From positions 1,350,254 to 1,414,253 of the forward strand of contig JAJEKB010021111.1 in the NCBI GenBank assembly GCA_022393335.1: a stretch of 64,000 nt of DNA, read 5' to 3'. The stretch comes from Macrotrachela quadricornifera (Eukaryota > Rotifera > Eurotatoria > Philodinida > Philodinidae). The notes under the pieces are model-generated. The model did no database searches. It saw nothing but the letters and a program-made list of their open reading frames with translations, and was not told the DNA's origin. A program made the translations under genes and the position numbers. The first letter of the stretch is position 1; the number at the start of each line of letters is the position of its first letter. Shown one piece after another: positions 47,233 to 58,901 of this stretch.

Positions 47233-49421
47233 CGACACTTCCGCGCATGACATTTCCGCGCCGATACATTTGCGCACGACATTTTCGCGCACGATACTTG
47301 CGCGCATTGTCATTATCACGCATGATAATAGTCCGTCAACTTTTAAACGAAAAATTTATTTTTTTCTCTGCTCAATTAGTGATTGTATTCAACTTTGTGA
47401 ACAATTATTCTGTTCTCATTTTATTGGATTAATTACACTGATTAGCATAAGGAAAAGAAAGATGTTCTGTTTTCATATAATTGGATCAATTTATATGGTT
47501 AAAGAGCTGTTCAAGATCCTAGGATTAATTAGTAAAAAAAGAAGATCTATAATTAAAATAAAAATAAGATAAACGGATGAAATATTTAGATAATAAAACA
47601 TATCTGAATATATATTGTTTCCATTAGTTTTCTAAATCAAAAATGTCTATCATTCAATCTATCAAAGGTAAAGATCAACTTATTCTCGATGGCTTTCGTT
47701 ATCGTCGTGATAAGTTAACTTGGCGTTGTGTAAAAAGTAACTGCAAAGGTCGTGCTCGTTATGATGGAGTAGTTTATGAAATGTATCAAGACCACATTTG
47801 ACAAGCACCAGATCCAGACGAAATTGGAAAAGCTGTATATAATCATGAAATTAGAAGCAAGGCCGAACAAAGTCATGATTCACCAAGATTAATTATACAA
47901 GAAGCAAGGCTCAAACTATCTTTAGATGCTGCTGCTATTATTCCACAATATACAGCATCACAACGTACAATTCAACGCGTTAGAACAGATAAAGATATTT
48001 CAACAGAACCTAAAACATTTGCTGATATTGTTATTCCACCAAAATTTCAACTTACTGCTCCAAACCAACAATTTCTATTATACGATAATAACGACCATAA
48101 TAATCGATTATTGATATTTGCTAGTGAGGAACAACTAGATCTTCTGAATAGATGTGAAAGTTGGCATTGTGATGGGACGTTTAAGGTAAGTATTTGAAAT
48201 AACAAGCCAAAATTGTGTAGTATATTTGTTTTCTAATTGATAGATAGCTCCTAAATTATTTGAACAAATGTACTCTATTCATGGTTTACTTAATGGAAAA
48301 ACATTACGATTAGTATACGCTCTTTTACCAAATAAACATCAGCAAACATATGAAGCAGTATTTCGAAAAGTTGAGCAGCACATTCAAAATAAACCAACAT
48401 TTATAACCATTGATTTTGAAAAAGCGGCTGAAAATGCATTTTCAACTGTATTCTCTTCATGCGAAATACTTGGTTGTTTTTTTCATTTTAAACAATGCAT
48501 ATGGAGAAATATTTGTGTAAGTTCATTTTTGTTTTGCGCTATATTTAGTAAATTTAATTTTTTTACAGGAGTTCGGCTTGAAGAAAGAATTTCTTGTAAA
48601 CGATGTTAATCATCGTGTAATGAAAAATTTAGCTGCATTAGCTTTCGTTCCAGAACAAAATGTTATACAAGAACTTACTGAAATAAAAGAAAATGCACCT
48701 GAAGTATTAGATGGTGAGCAGAAGAAAACGCTTTGTGAACACGCACGCTTTATCTAAAATTTTTATTTTTCAGAATTACTCATGTATTTTGAAGACAATT
48801 TTATCGGTAGAAAAATGTCAAGAAATCGTAGAACCAATCCATGTTTCAGTGTGTCCATGTGGAACTGTTTTTCTAGAGTTGATCTAGATCTACCACGTAC
48901 CAATAACGCTGTCGAGGGATGGCACAATGCCTTCCATGTAAGTACCTTATAATCAATTTTTTTATCTATTTATAGTTGATTGTTTTATGTCTAGAATATT
49001 GTTGGTGATCATCCAACTTTGTTCAACTTTATAAAAGATATTATACGAAAAGAAAAAAATACAACTGTAGTTTCGATTCAAACGCTTGTTAGAACAAGAA
49101 CACAAACTAAGCGAAAAAAATATGAAAAAATTGACGATCGAATCAGACAGATGGTAAAATATTTCAACCTTGTTTCACGTGAAGATTATTTCAAAATAGC
49201 TAGATCAGTGTTTAATTTTTGAATAATTGATTCATTGCTTATTAACTTTAGAATGTTATTTATTTGTTATCTTTTCTTTACTTTTTTAATTCTTACTTTT
49301 CTTGAATATATTTTCAATAAACAATTATTCACCAAGTTGAATACAATCACTAATTGAGTAGAGAAAAAAATTTATTTTTCGTTTATAAGTTGACGGACTA
49401 TTATCATGCGCGGAAGTGTCG
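47233..49421 (+). mobile_element. MULE (Mutator-like) transposon with terminal inverted repeats
   Basis: Both ends read CGACACTTCCGCGCATGA inward. Beyond this about 90 bases match between the left (after an insert of short repeats) and the reversed right end through GATAATAGTCCGTCAACTT, AAACGAAAAA and CTCAATTAGTGATTGTATTC. The left end has five extra copies of a motif of about 17 bp, TTCCGCGCACGACA-like, which may be transposase sites. The flanks show no clear target duplication. It carries one transposase gene. Confidence 0.75.
47643..49222 (+). pseudogene. FLYWCH-MULE transposase with a single in-frame TGA
   Basis: Five exons (47643-48185, 48244-48516, 48569-48713, 48774-48937, 48995-49222) splice in phase to 451 codons. 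The N-terminus is a FLYWCH zinc finger (LDGFRYRRDKLTWRCVKSNC, then YQDHI-stop-QAPDPDE), in which the expected zinc His is replaced by TGA at 47799-47801. The MULE catalytic core is complete: WHCDGTFK (first Asp), FITIDFEKAA (second Asp), GCFFHFKQCIW, and NNAVEGWHNAFH (Glu). The transposase would cut and rejoin the flanking TIRs. One nonsense change is the only visible defect, so inactivation is recent or suppressible. Confidence 0.7.
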
Positions 49422-49518
49422 TGTCACGCTTATTATACGAGTTAGAGAAGATAAATCATAGACTATTTTATAGAGCGTCTTTTACTGCATCTTTTTACCA
49501 TATAGACAAATTTTAAGG

Positions 49519-49906
49519 ATGTGTTTCAATATAAAAAAATTAAGTATACAAATTGAGTCAGGACATCTGGCCCGCTTTTCGTCGACCCTCGTCCATTTGA
49601 ATCAACAAATATATGATCATTTCAGATGCTTAGTATTCGCATCTCATTTAATCGAAGCAACAAAAACTAATCCGTCTACTTATCGTGATGTGAGTGATTT
49701 ACTTGAAGAAATTAATTTGAAGTTCGAATCTTTATATACGGTAAATTTATATTTGTTTTTCGTCAGTCGATATTCGTAGATCTAATGTTCATTGTGGAAG
49801 AAATAGGCGAAACCAGTTATCCACGCGTTAAACCATTTTGCCGATAGCATTAAAAATCCCGGTCCGACTTTTCGATACTCCACTTTTGAATTCGAATCAA
49901 CTATTG
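49519..49906 (+). pseudogene. Transposase-like C-terminal remnant (two exons)
   Basis: Exons 49519-49740 and 49807-49906 are joined by a 66-bp GT-AG intron in phase 0. The second encodes KPVIHALNHFADSIKNPGP then YSTFEFES, resembling the H--NH--DSI---GP----STF-FES region near the C-terminus of CACTA/TNP2-like or related transposases. The catalytic region is absent. A further donor (G|GTAAAT at 49907) could splice into the following ART-TPR exon with matching phase. Confidence 0.4.
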
Positions 49907-50026
49907 GTAAATATATTTGATATTTTCTTAACTATCATATAAAGTTCTCACCAAAAGAAATAGATAGGAATCAATAAAATAATTGAACGGAGTCATTAAT
50001 TGGTAATTCTAATTCTGATCTGATAG

Positions 50027-51054
50027 GTGTTCTCTTTGAAATAGTTATCAATCGATCGATACCATCTTTTTATGCCAATATTCAGGATTTCAGTGCCTAT
50101 CAGATGGAACAAGAAATTCTCTTCTCCATGCATTCTGTTTTTCGCATTGAGCAGATAAAACAGCTAGAAGGGAATAATCGAGTTTGGCAAGTAGAATTGA
50201 TACTTACCAGTGATAATGATCCACAACTACAAGCTGTAACTGGGAGCATGCAAGAAGAAACAAAAGGATTGAGTGGATGGGATCGACTTGGTAAATTAAT
50301 GATACAATTAGGTAACTTTAAGAAGGCTGAAGAATTGTATAATATACTGCTTCAGCAGACAACTAATGAAAGGGAAAAAGCATATTTATGTCAACACTTT
50401 AGATTAGTCAAGGGTGATCAAGGGAAATACGAAGAAGCTATTGAATTTAATGAAAAAGCATTTGAAATTCATCAAAAAACTCTTCCACCAAATCATCCTC
50501 ATTTGGCTAGTTCTTACAATAACATAGGAAGTGTGTATTTAAAGATAGGCGACTACTCGAAAGCACTTTCATACAATGAAAAAGTACTTCAAATCGAACA
50601 AAGTACTCTTTCTCCATATCATCCTGATTTGGCTATTTCTTACAATAATATCGGATTGGTGTATTTTGAGATGGGCGAGTACTCGAAAACACTTTCATAT
50701 TATGAAAAAGCACCTGAAATTCATCAAAAAACTCTTCCTCCAAATCATCCTGATTTGACTGGTTCGTATAACAACATCGGAGGTGTGTATGACAAGATGG
50801 GTGAGCACTCAAAAGCACTTTCATATTCCGAAAAAGCACTTAAAATCTTTCAAAAAACTCTTTCACCAAATCATCCTGATTTGGCTACTTCTTACCACAA
50901 CATCGGTGCGATATTTGCCAAGAGAAACGAGTTTTCAAAAGCGCTTCTATTTCTTCAACATGCTGTTGATATTGGACAACACTCACTACCCGCAAATCAT
51001 CCACTTATTCTAGAATATAAAAGTAACCTCGAATATGTAAAAAAGAACTTGTAA
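50027..51054 (+). CDS. 5'-truncated ART-TPR gene (ART C-terminus plus TPR array)
   Basis: Open from 50027 (342 codons); the first Met is at 50104. It starts within the ART fold: GVLFEIVINRSIPSFYANIQ and then QMEQEILFSMHSVFRI, which holds the ExE pair (Glu-Gln-Glu). The catalytic Arg and Ser-Thr boxes that should precede it are missing. Four and a half kinesin-light-chain-type TPRs of 42 residues follow, each with HPDLA-SYNNIG-VY and SKALSY-EKAL. Without the Arg box the ART would be inactive, leaving a TPR scaffold. Either the upstream transposase-like exons were captured as a new N-terminus (phases fit, about 449 codons in total) or the gene is a truncated pseudogene. AATAAAG follows the stop. 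Confidence 0.6.
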
Positions 51055-53544
51055 AGCATGTTTTTCTGTTTGTTTGAAAATAAAGATTTACAAATAGAAA
51101 TAAAATTCTTCTAGTGGTAAAGGGACATGCGCGCGCATACAGAGAAATTGTCTGGTTGTTAATTATGCAAATAGAACCATGTTCCTCAAAAATGGGTCAA
51201 CTATACATGTAAGAAGTACGTACATGTACGATGAAAAGACTTTTTCGACATATTTTTTGCATATCAGCAACAAGAAGAGTACCTCTTTGTTATATAAAAA
51301 AGAGTTATTCAACAAATTGAAGACAAGAGATAAAGAGCAAAACGTTTCTTTGTTAATATATGGACTATTCTTTCTGATCCAATGTAACAATAGTTCACTA
51401 TATGAAAAAAGAAAAAAGAAAAGAGAAAATATTTTATTGATAGAATAAATTATTTAAATAAGTAGTTGAATTACTGTTGGATTTGTAACAGAAAAAGTAA
51501 TTCAACAATTTATTGAAATATTTCATTCCAACGATAAGAGAGAAGAAAAAGAATATCATTTTTATTGTGGATGAGATGTGCTCGTATAGAACTAAAAGCT
51601 GATTAACTAATCATACATTTCTGTTATGTCGTAGAAGCTGCGCAACCTTTTCTTAATTATGGACATTATTATTTGAATTGGAAGAAAAAAACAGGCATTA
51701 AACGAAAAAATATCTTTATTTTGAGCATTCGATGAGTTTTCGATTGTATACGAATAACATGATAATTTCTTCATCAACTTGCATTTTGTTAAAAGGATTG
51801 ACGCCTATACCCCCAATTAGATATATTTTTTTATTAGTTATTTTTATATTACGGCTGATACAGGATAGAAGATCCGTAAATCAGAATGCGGAGTTGTTTA
51901 ATTTAGAAAAAATCTAATAGTTGAGAAAAAGAATCATTTTCATGATATACTGACTCTTCTATTATATCAGGATCTCTATCTCGTGTATAGTTGCAATAAT
52001 AATTGCCAAAATTTTACTGTATATATAACTAGAGATGTTTTAAAAAATAAAATTAAAATTCTCTTATCCAAATACTTTTTTAACGAGTAGGGCATCAGTG
52101 GTGGACCTAGGATTTTTTCTGAATAGTCGAGGCGATTTTTTTAATGTGTATTTGAGATAGCGTGAGTTTTATTTTTAATTGGATTAAGTCAGTTTAAATT
52201 AACTGTATGCACCAACGATATGCTTTATTTCTATTTTTGAATACATAAGAACGATAAATATTTCAGTTTTCAAAATAATAAACATCAAAAAACTATTTTA
52301 GAACGAATCGATGAGAATATCGCCTAATATGAACAATACGAGCATTCAAAAAACTTTAAAACTACGATACTTTAGCACGAAATAACAGATCATTTCTCAA
52401 AAGCTATAAATCCAATATTTCCGTTCAACCTGGTAAAGCATTAACGGATCATATACACATAACTGATGATGAGTCCAGATGATTTACACTAAAATATTAA
52501 TTTTCTCATGTTGATGATATTTCGTCAATTTCTCTTCAATGTCACATCATCCACACAAAAATTATTAGTTATGACAATTTGACTCAATCAGGGTGGAATT
52601 TCACATTAATCAATCGAAAAGAATTTGAGTACCTTAGATGTTTTATAAAGTCTAATAGAGAAAAGGATTCTGTGTTAAATAAACCTATTTTTGTTAAATA
52701 TAAATAGAAGTTTTATAGATCTTCACATCAAAAACTGACTTTTAGAACTTCCTGAAACTGTTTCAGATGCACTTTCTTATTCGCCTCATCCTCCTAAAAA
52801 TATATGCTATTCGGAATCGGTGCACTGAATTCTATCAAGACTTTGAATAGAAAAATGACAAAGAATTGTGTTCTAATAAACAGCCACATAAACTCCTAGA
52901 AAATAATCAAGACTCAATGTTGATTCTCAGCAGAGATGTGCATTGCACATCATTCAAAACATACATTTATTGTTTTTTGTCTTTTATTTTCTTATTCGAA
53001 AGTAATAATCATATAATTTCAGCAAAGTGAGAAAAAAAGACAAATGGAAAAGCAAAACAACAAATAGAAATATACGTGAGTAGCACAAAATAAAAGGAAA
53101 CAAATAATGTAAAAAAACAAAAACAACAGTAATACAAAAAAACAATTGTTTGCTTTTTTAATTTGTTTCAATTTCTTTCTTTGTTTTATTTTTTAAATGA
53201 TGAGCTAAAGCGAAGAGAAAGAAAAAAAGTTGATCAAAGATAACTATGTATAATAGTAAGAAGAAGAAGAAATAGGGGTGGCACTTTAACTTTGAAAATA
53301 CTTTAAAAAAGTTTAAAGTTTAAAGTTAAATTTAAAGTAACTCACTTTTAAATTTTAACTTTGAAAAATCAAAGTTAAAGTAAATCTTTCGTCTAGTGAT
53401 ATCCCTTTACCAATTTTTCAAGATTTTTTTCGGGGACACTCAGGCAAGCCTTATTTTAAGAAAATAACGATATCTTACAAGGTAGCGCTCATCCTACGGA
53501 TTCGCTGACCCTTTTCTGAAAGAAAATTTAGTGTGATTATCGTT
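51055..53544. other. Gene-poor low-complexity stretch
   Basis: No supported gene. A-rich and T-rich runs are at 53000-53260. At 53290-53400 AAAGTTAAAGT / ACTTTAACTTT motifs alternate. CAGAGATGTGCATTGCACATC near 52933 is a short palindrome resembling one MITE end, but no partner was found. Confidence 0.4.
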
Positions 53545-54092
53545 TATTTGGATACATCCGGTCCCTAGGGACAAAAAATTATGAAAATATTTTTGTTTTT
53601 CGTCTATCCAAATTGGACATTTTGTAGCTTTTTTACATTTATACCTGCACACGTAATCACAATTTGTCTGTTTGTCCGTATTTTGCAAGCCAAAGCTTGA
53701 ATAATTGTAGAATGCTGTAAGATTTTTTAATGTGGTGAAAAAATAGCTCAATTTTTCTAGGAAATTTCTGGCCATTCAGGAGCATCCTAGGTGTCTGAAC
53801 GTTTCGTAATAGTCTAGTTCTAAAAAGTACAGAATGTCCAAAAACTTTCTAGGATGTTCCTGAATGAATAGAAATTTCCTGGAGAAACTAAGCTAATTTT
53901 CCATCACACTGGAAAATCTTAGAGCTTTCTACAAAATATTTAAGTTTTAGCCTGCAAAATATGGGCAAACAGACAAATTATAGGTACGTCTAAAAGTATA
54001 GATGTGAAAAACTACAAAATATCCAATTTGGAGAGGCGAAAAGAAGTTTTTCAAAACTTTTTGTTCTTCAATGGCTGGATGTATCAATTTGG
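53545..54092. repeat. Long inverted repeat 4
   Basis: Arms of about 250 bp (from about 53545 and back from about 54092) pair through GGATACATCC, CAAATTGGAYATTTTGTAG, ATTTGTCTGTTTG, ATTTTGCARGC, GAAATTTCT and CATTCAGGA(A/G)CATCCTAG. Identity is about 75-80 percent by eye. The loop is near 53800. It has no coding capacity on either strand beyond chance frames. Confidence 0.65.
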
Positions 54093-56698
54093 ATACATCA
54101 AGTCATTAGATGTTGAAACGCGTGCTGGTTCCGACGCATAGACTTTTCTTACTTTTATGGTCTAGCAATACGAGAAATACATGAAACAATTTTTTTGCTC
54201 CTCTTCTATGGTAGTCGACTGGAAAGGATTAAGAAAACAGAATTAGATGTGGTTCAGATGTTTCAGTTTGTTCATCAAGTTCAGTATCATTACCACGTGG
54301 CAATTACTCCAAACCACAATTCCATGAAAAAAAATGGATTTTTTCCAATCAGAGAATTCCGGATAGCTTTTTAAAGTTTTCGGAGGGCATGACCACATAT
54401 CTATTTCTGCATACGCTACAGTAAGCAGATAATACTAGGTTAGTATTCACAATTCCTCTACTGAATATGCTCTGTTACATAAAACGTCTAATAAAGAATT
54501 ATTTTTCTTCAAGAATCGAGTTATTTGAAAATCTATTAAGCCCCCCCCCTCTTAGAAGACACGATTTTTCGAAAAAAAATCAATACTGAGTTTTTACCAT
54601 AGAAAGATGCGCCGGAATTTTCTCTTTCAGAATATATATAGTTTTTCGAAAAACGGCTGAGTTTCCATAGACTTATCGTAAAAAATTTCCATTCTACTAT
54701 CCTGTTTTCCGAAAATTTTTTGTGGTTTTTCAGTTTTCGAAAAACTGCTTGTTGTTCCTTACAACAGAATTGCATATAACATTTTTATACTAGGTATGAT
54801 AGATGGCATTAACTTATTCATCTGTTACGCGTTTTAAAAATGTCCATTGATATATATTGAAAATCCGCCATGTGAACATGGTTTTTTGGTGATTTGACTG
54901 CAAAAAACCAGTTCTTAAACTTCTTTAGCGTTTTTCTCAAAATATAGTTTTCAAACAGGAAAATTGGAATCGCTCCTCCATTTCTCGAGCTATAACCAAT
55001 ATTTTTTTTGTTTTAAAGCTCTCAACGAGAGGAAACTTTTCATCGACCAGTCTTTTTAAAATCAATTCCTGGGCTAAGAAAAGTGGAATTTACTGTCATC
55101 GGATCACCGTTTTTTATACTTTTTTCGGGGCATGTCCACAAAAACATCTATAAAAAATCAATAGTACACAATTTAAAGATTCTGTCTGATGAAAAGTTGC
55201 GTACTGACATTGGCTTTAATTTGAGATCACCCCGAGCTCTGTACCTTGTACTGAGATGGAGTGATGTTAATTTTCCTAAAGGCCAAAATGACCTATGAAT
55301 CAGCTGGAAATTCGGTATAGTACGACCAATCTAGCTGAAATTTTTACCAGAAGCGTATCTCATCAGGATCACGCATCCCTAAAAATTTCAGCTCAAAAGG
55401 ATCATTCTAAGTGGAAAATCATTTCTGAGGGGGGGAGCCCTTAACGAAAAAATTGATAAAATATGTGCAGCATGAAGTGACATCTGTGTATAAGGAATCG
55501 TGACCATAATTCAGGCATGATATGTACTATTAATGTTATTACGATATATCCACATACAGGCAATCAATAAAGCCTGAGGAATAGTGCGAAAATATTAGGT
55601 AAATAAGCAGACTTATTTCGAATTAAGACACGTACCGCATCAAAAAACTTTGTTTTTCGTTTCCTCAAAATCAATTTTTTTGAATGTACCGTTTACGCGG
55701 GGAAGAATTTCTTAATAATGGCTCAATAGAGAAGGGATAATTTTTTTTGTTGAATAAAGGACAGTTAGGGCTAGGTCGTGATAGAGTCCGATTTTTGAAT
55801 TTCTCTTTTGATGAAATAAAAAACTTAGACAATTCATATTTATCAGCGCTTTGAATTTGACAATTTTCCGAGAAAATATTTTTAAAAATGAAGTAAAGGG
55901 AAATTCAAAAATCAGACTCTATTACGACATAACCCTAAGGTCACTCTACAACTTAAATACCACCCCGACATGATTAGCCAATATTCTTATATCGAAAACC
56001 TTCCCCGCGTGAAGGGTACTTTTGACCAATAAATTGACTGTAACTCATTCGTTTCTCAGAGATGTGGGGAGATATTTTAACCACAGTCTCCCCTAGCCAA
56101 GGCTAACATTCTCTGAAATTTTCGTTGAAACCGGATGAGAAATGACACAGTTGGTTTCTGAGGGGAGGGCGCCCTTAATTTGGTATAAAATAAATCATGT
56201 ATACTGTTTGAAATTATAGTGTTACCTCCCTGGAAAAACATTTTTACCCACCTAGTACATATCTTAGTTAGGAGTTTTGTATTTTCCATAAATTAAATTC
56301 TATGCTCTAAATTGGTGTGTATTTACCAAGTATAGTTCAGAAACAAATAGCGAACGCTAAGGCAATACTTTTCACCAGATCACGGATTACACTATTTTAA
56401 AAAAAGTACGCATTTTTCTTATGTCAGTACGAAGAGAAAGATTAAAATTGTCGTCATGTTTTAATACCTATGGAAAGATCATTCATTCCTAATTTTTATT
56501 CATATAGACAATTGAATGAACGGGTCATCATAAGAACGGTACATTGCAATCTGAAAAAAATGATGATGGCACTCGCGAACTATCAAAATGGAATCGAAAT
56601 TTTCTGAAAGTTAATAGCGTTTCACTCTTCAAATTAATTTTGGTTTGTTTGTTCTTTTCTTCTGTTATCCATTTGCTGACTTTTTAATTATTTATCAG
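54093..56698. other. Repeat-like intergenic DNA, no gene recognised
   Basis: Contains a C-run at about 54540 and text such as GAGGGGGGGAGCCCTTAACG (55428) and GAGGGGAGGGCGCCC (56160), which resembles the margins of other repeats in the window. Open frames are short and motif-free. It is probably old transposon DNA, family unknown. Confidence 0.35.
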
Positions 56699-56830
56699 GC
56701 TGATAATTATTTGAATATAAAGGGTCCACTGCATGTGATATGCAGTGCGGTAGCCGAAATGATTAAAGGTAAAGCACTAGACGAAATTTGACGTATGTTC
56801 AATATGAAAAATGCGTCCACACCAGAGGAA
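56699..56830 (+). pseudogene. SKP1 exon fossil
   Basis: One exon after TTTATCAG reads ADNYLNIKGPLHVICSAVAE, then MIKGKALDEI-stop-RMFNMKN, and ASTPEE, closely following the SKP1 C-terminal region (ANYLDIKGLLD, MIKGKTPEEIR, FNIKNDFTPEE). TGA at 56789-56791 replaces an Arg codon. No other SKP1 exons are nearby. SKP1 is the adaptor of SCF ubiquitin ligases. This is a dead fragment. Confidence 0.75.
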
Positions 56831-57149
56831 GTTTGTTCTATGCAGATTTTATTCTTATATACATTATGTTACAGGAGGCGAAAATAAAAAAAGAAAACAA
56901 ATTGGTATCAGAAGAGTAAATATGGCAACATAACTATCGAGTTACTATATGAATTATTAAAAAGAAATTATTTTGAATTAATCATAAAATATATTTTCAT
57001 TTATAATTTTTTTCTTAATTAATGTTTATTATTGATATTATATGTATCTTTTACATCAACATCATCAGTTAATAATTCAAAATGAAGATAAAAAAACATT
57101 CCGGTTTGTAAAATATTTCAATTTATATGAATTCCATCGAATATTTTCT

Positions 57150-57739
57150 TCTCTTTGAATAATATCCAAATGTGAGTTTGGCAAATAAAGATTAAATGAT
57201 CAACTTTGTATTTTGAGAACACTAAAGTACTTGTTCAAAGAATCTTTTTTTTCATATCTACTGTCATTATTCTTCAGTTTAACAATAACACTAAGATGTT
57301 CACAAGAAAGAGATTTTGATTTATTAACAAGTGAAAGTTTATAATGTTCTAACGCTCGTTCATAATTATCTAGATGATAATAAACAGTATCAATATTATT
57401 ATATGAATGTTCAATTGATGAATGTATAATAGGAAGATCTATTTGACGAATATGTTATGCTTTCATTTATTTCTTCTGTTCATTATAAACAAGATCTGTA
57501 CTTTGTAAATATGAAGCTACATATAAATGATTTTCTTCAAATCTTCATTTATTAATATCCCTTTTTCGATAAATATTAGTAGTACTATTATAACTGCTTC
57601 CAGTATCTAGATTATTTTAATTGATATTTTGATTTTTATTAATCTAGGATAATTCTGATAAATACGTTTCGGAATGTGGATTGAATGATGATGAAGATTG
57701 AGTCAATGTGTGTATCAATTCTAAACAATCTTGAAACAT
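57150..57739 (-). pseudogene. Kinesin-light-chain-type TPR fossil
   Basis: On the minus strand an ATG at 57739 reads MFQDCLELIHTLTQSSSS and stops after 31 codons. Further on, another frame reads HSSIEHSYNNIDTVYYHLD, then NYERALEHYKLSLV, a TPR of the same 42-residue style as the ART-TPR genes. Stops and frame changes separate the pieces. It is probably a decayed third member of that family. Confidence 0.5.
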
Positions 57740-58901
57740 CTAATCCTTTTTGAAAGAAGAAAAAACAAAAAATTCTCTATGCATACGATCGACTCTTACA
57801 GATTGTCTCAGTGAGATATTTGTGTAGAATGATGACATCTTTTCAAAAAACATATCAGTTCTTTGCTGTCTATTATATCGCTGTGGAATCAGTTTCTATA
57901 ACCTTCCGAAATTTGACCATTATTAATCATTTATATTTTACATATATCGCTGCATTAGTAGTCCAGAAAAAATATTTACTTCACCACTACAAACAGTATG
58001 CAATTGTTTTGCGCTACCAAAATAATTTAACATTTTAGAGATTTTTAAACTTATATAATGAAATTTAGTGACACTCTTGTGATTTTTTCCTTTGATATAG
58101 TGCAGATATCTACATTATGGTAATGATTCGTATCCTATTCTCGTATAATAGTATCGTTGCTTCCATAGGTATAATTGAACTTTTCTTCATGTAAGGAATT
58201 TTCAGTTACCTATAACTTATCATTTATCTGGACAATGTAATCTAATGAATGAACTAATGCATTTTTCTATTTCCGTTAAACAGTTGCGATTTTTGTGATA
58301 GAAACAAACGATTAATTTTTTTTTTTCGTTTACAACACAGACTATCGCAATTTTGACTTTCAAACTGCGATAGTATTTATCTAACATCTGACGTAATGGA
58401 AAGAAGCAAAAGAGCAACTGACAAATTCTCCATTACATACTCCTCGTTGCATGTATCAAAGAGAGAGGAAAGAACAAGTGAGAAATTCGCTATTATCTAT
58501 CTCTCATTGGATGTAAAAAAGTATTTTTTTTCTCATTATTTGATAATGTGAAATATTTTGTGTGAAACTTAATACCTATAAAAAATAGTTTTTTTTGGCA
58601 TCTGTTGATGTCATGTTTGCTTTTCATGCAGAAACGGTTTCATTATTTGTAAATTTTACATTCTTGCTATCTATGATACTATGTCTTTGTCGCTGATAAT
58701 AACAGAATCATAGAGACAAACAACGAATATATGGAGAAAAGAACATTTTACTTGGAATGTTGGCAATAAGTAGAAAGGAAATAATCCATCGCAATGATAT
58801 CAGCGCATGTTGTGGGAAAAAAACATATATTATCGCTTGTATATCATCTGCAGAATCTTTGACTACTTCTTAAAACAAATATTATATTATTACCAAGAGC
58901 C
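57740..58901. other. Intergenic, no gene recognised
   Basis: AT-rich. A small inverted repeat (ACTATCGCAA / CTGCGATAGT) lies near 58340-58376. Next to it, GAGAAATTCGCTATTATC and an earlier GACAAATTCTCCATTACA form an imperfect direct duplication. The plus-strand frame at 57811-58038 has no support. Confidence 0.35.

Noticed and set aside
52933..52953. CAGAGATGTGCATTGCACATC as a fourth MITE copy
   Set aside because: It matches only the first eight bases of the terminal repeat. There is no partner end or flanking duplication.
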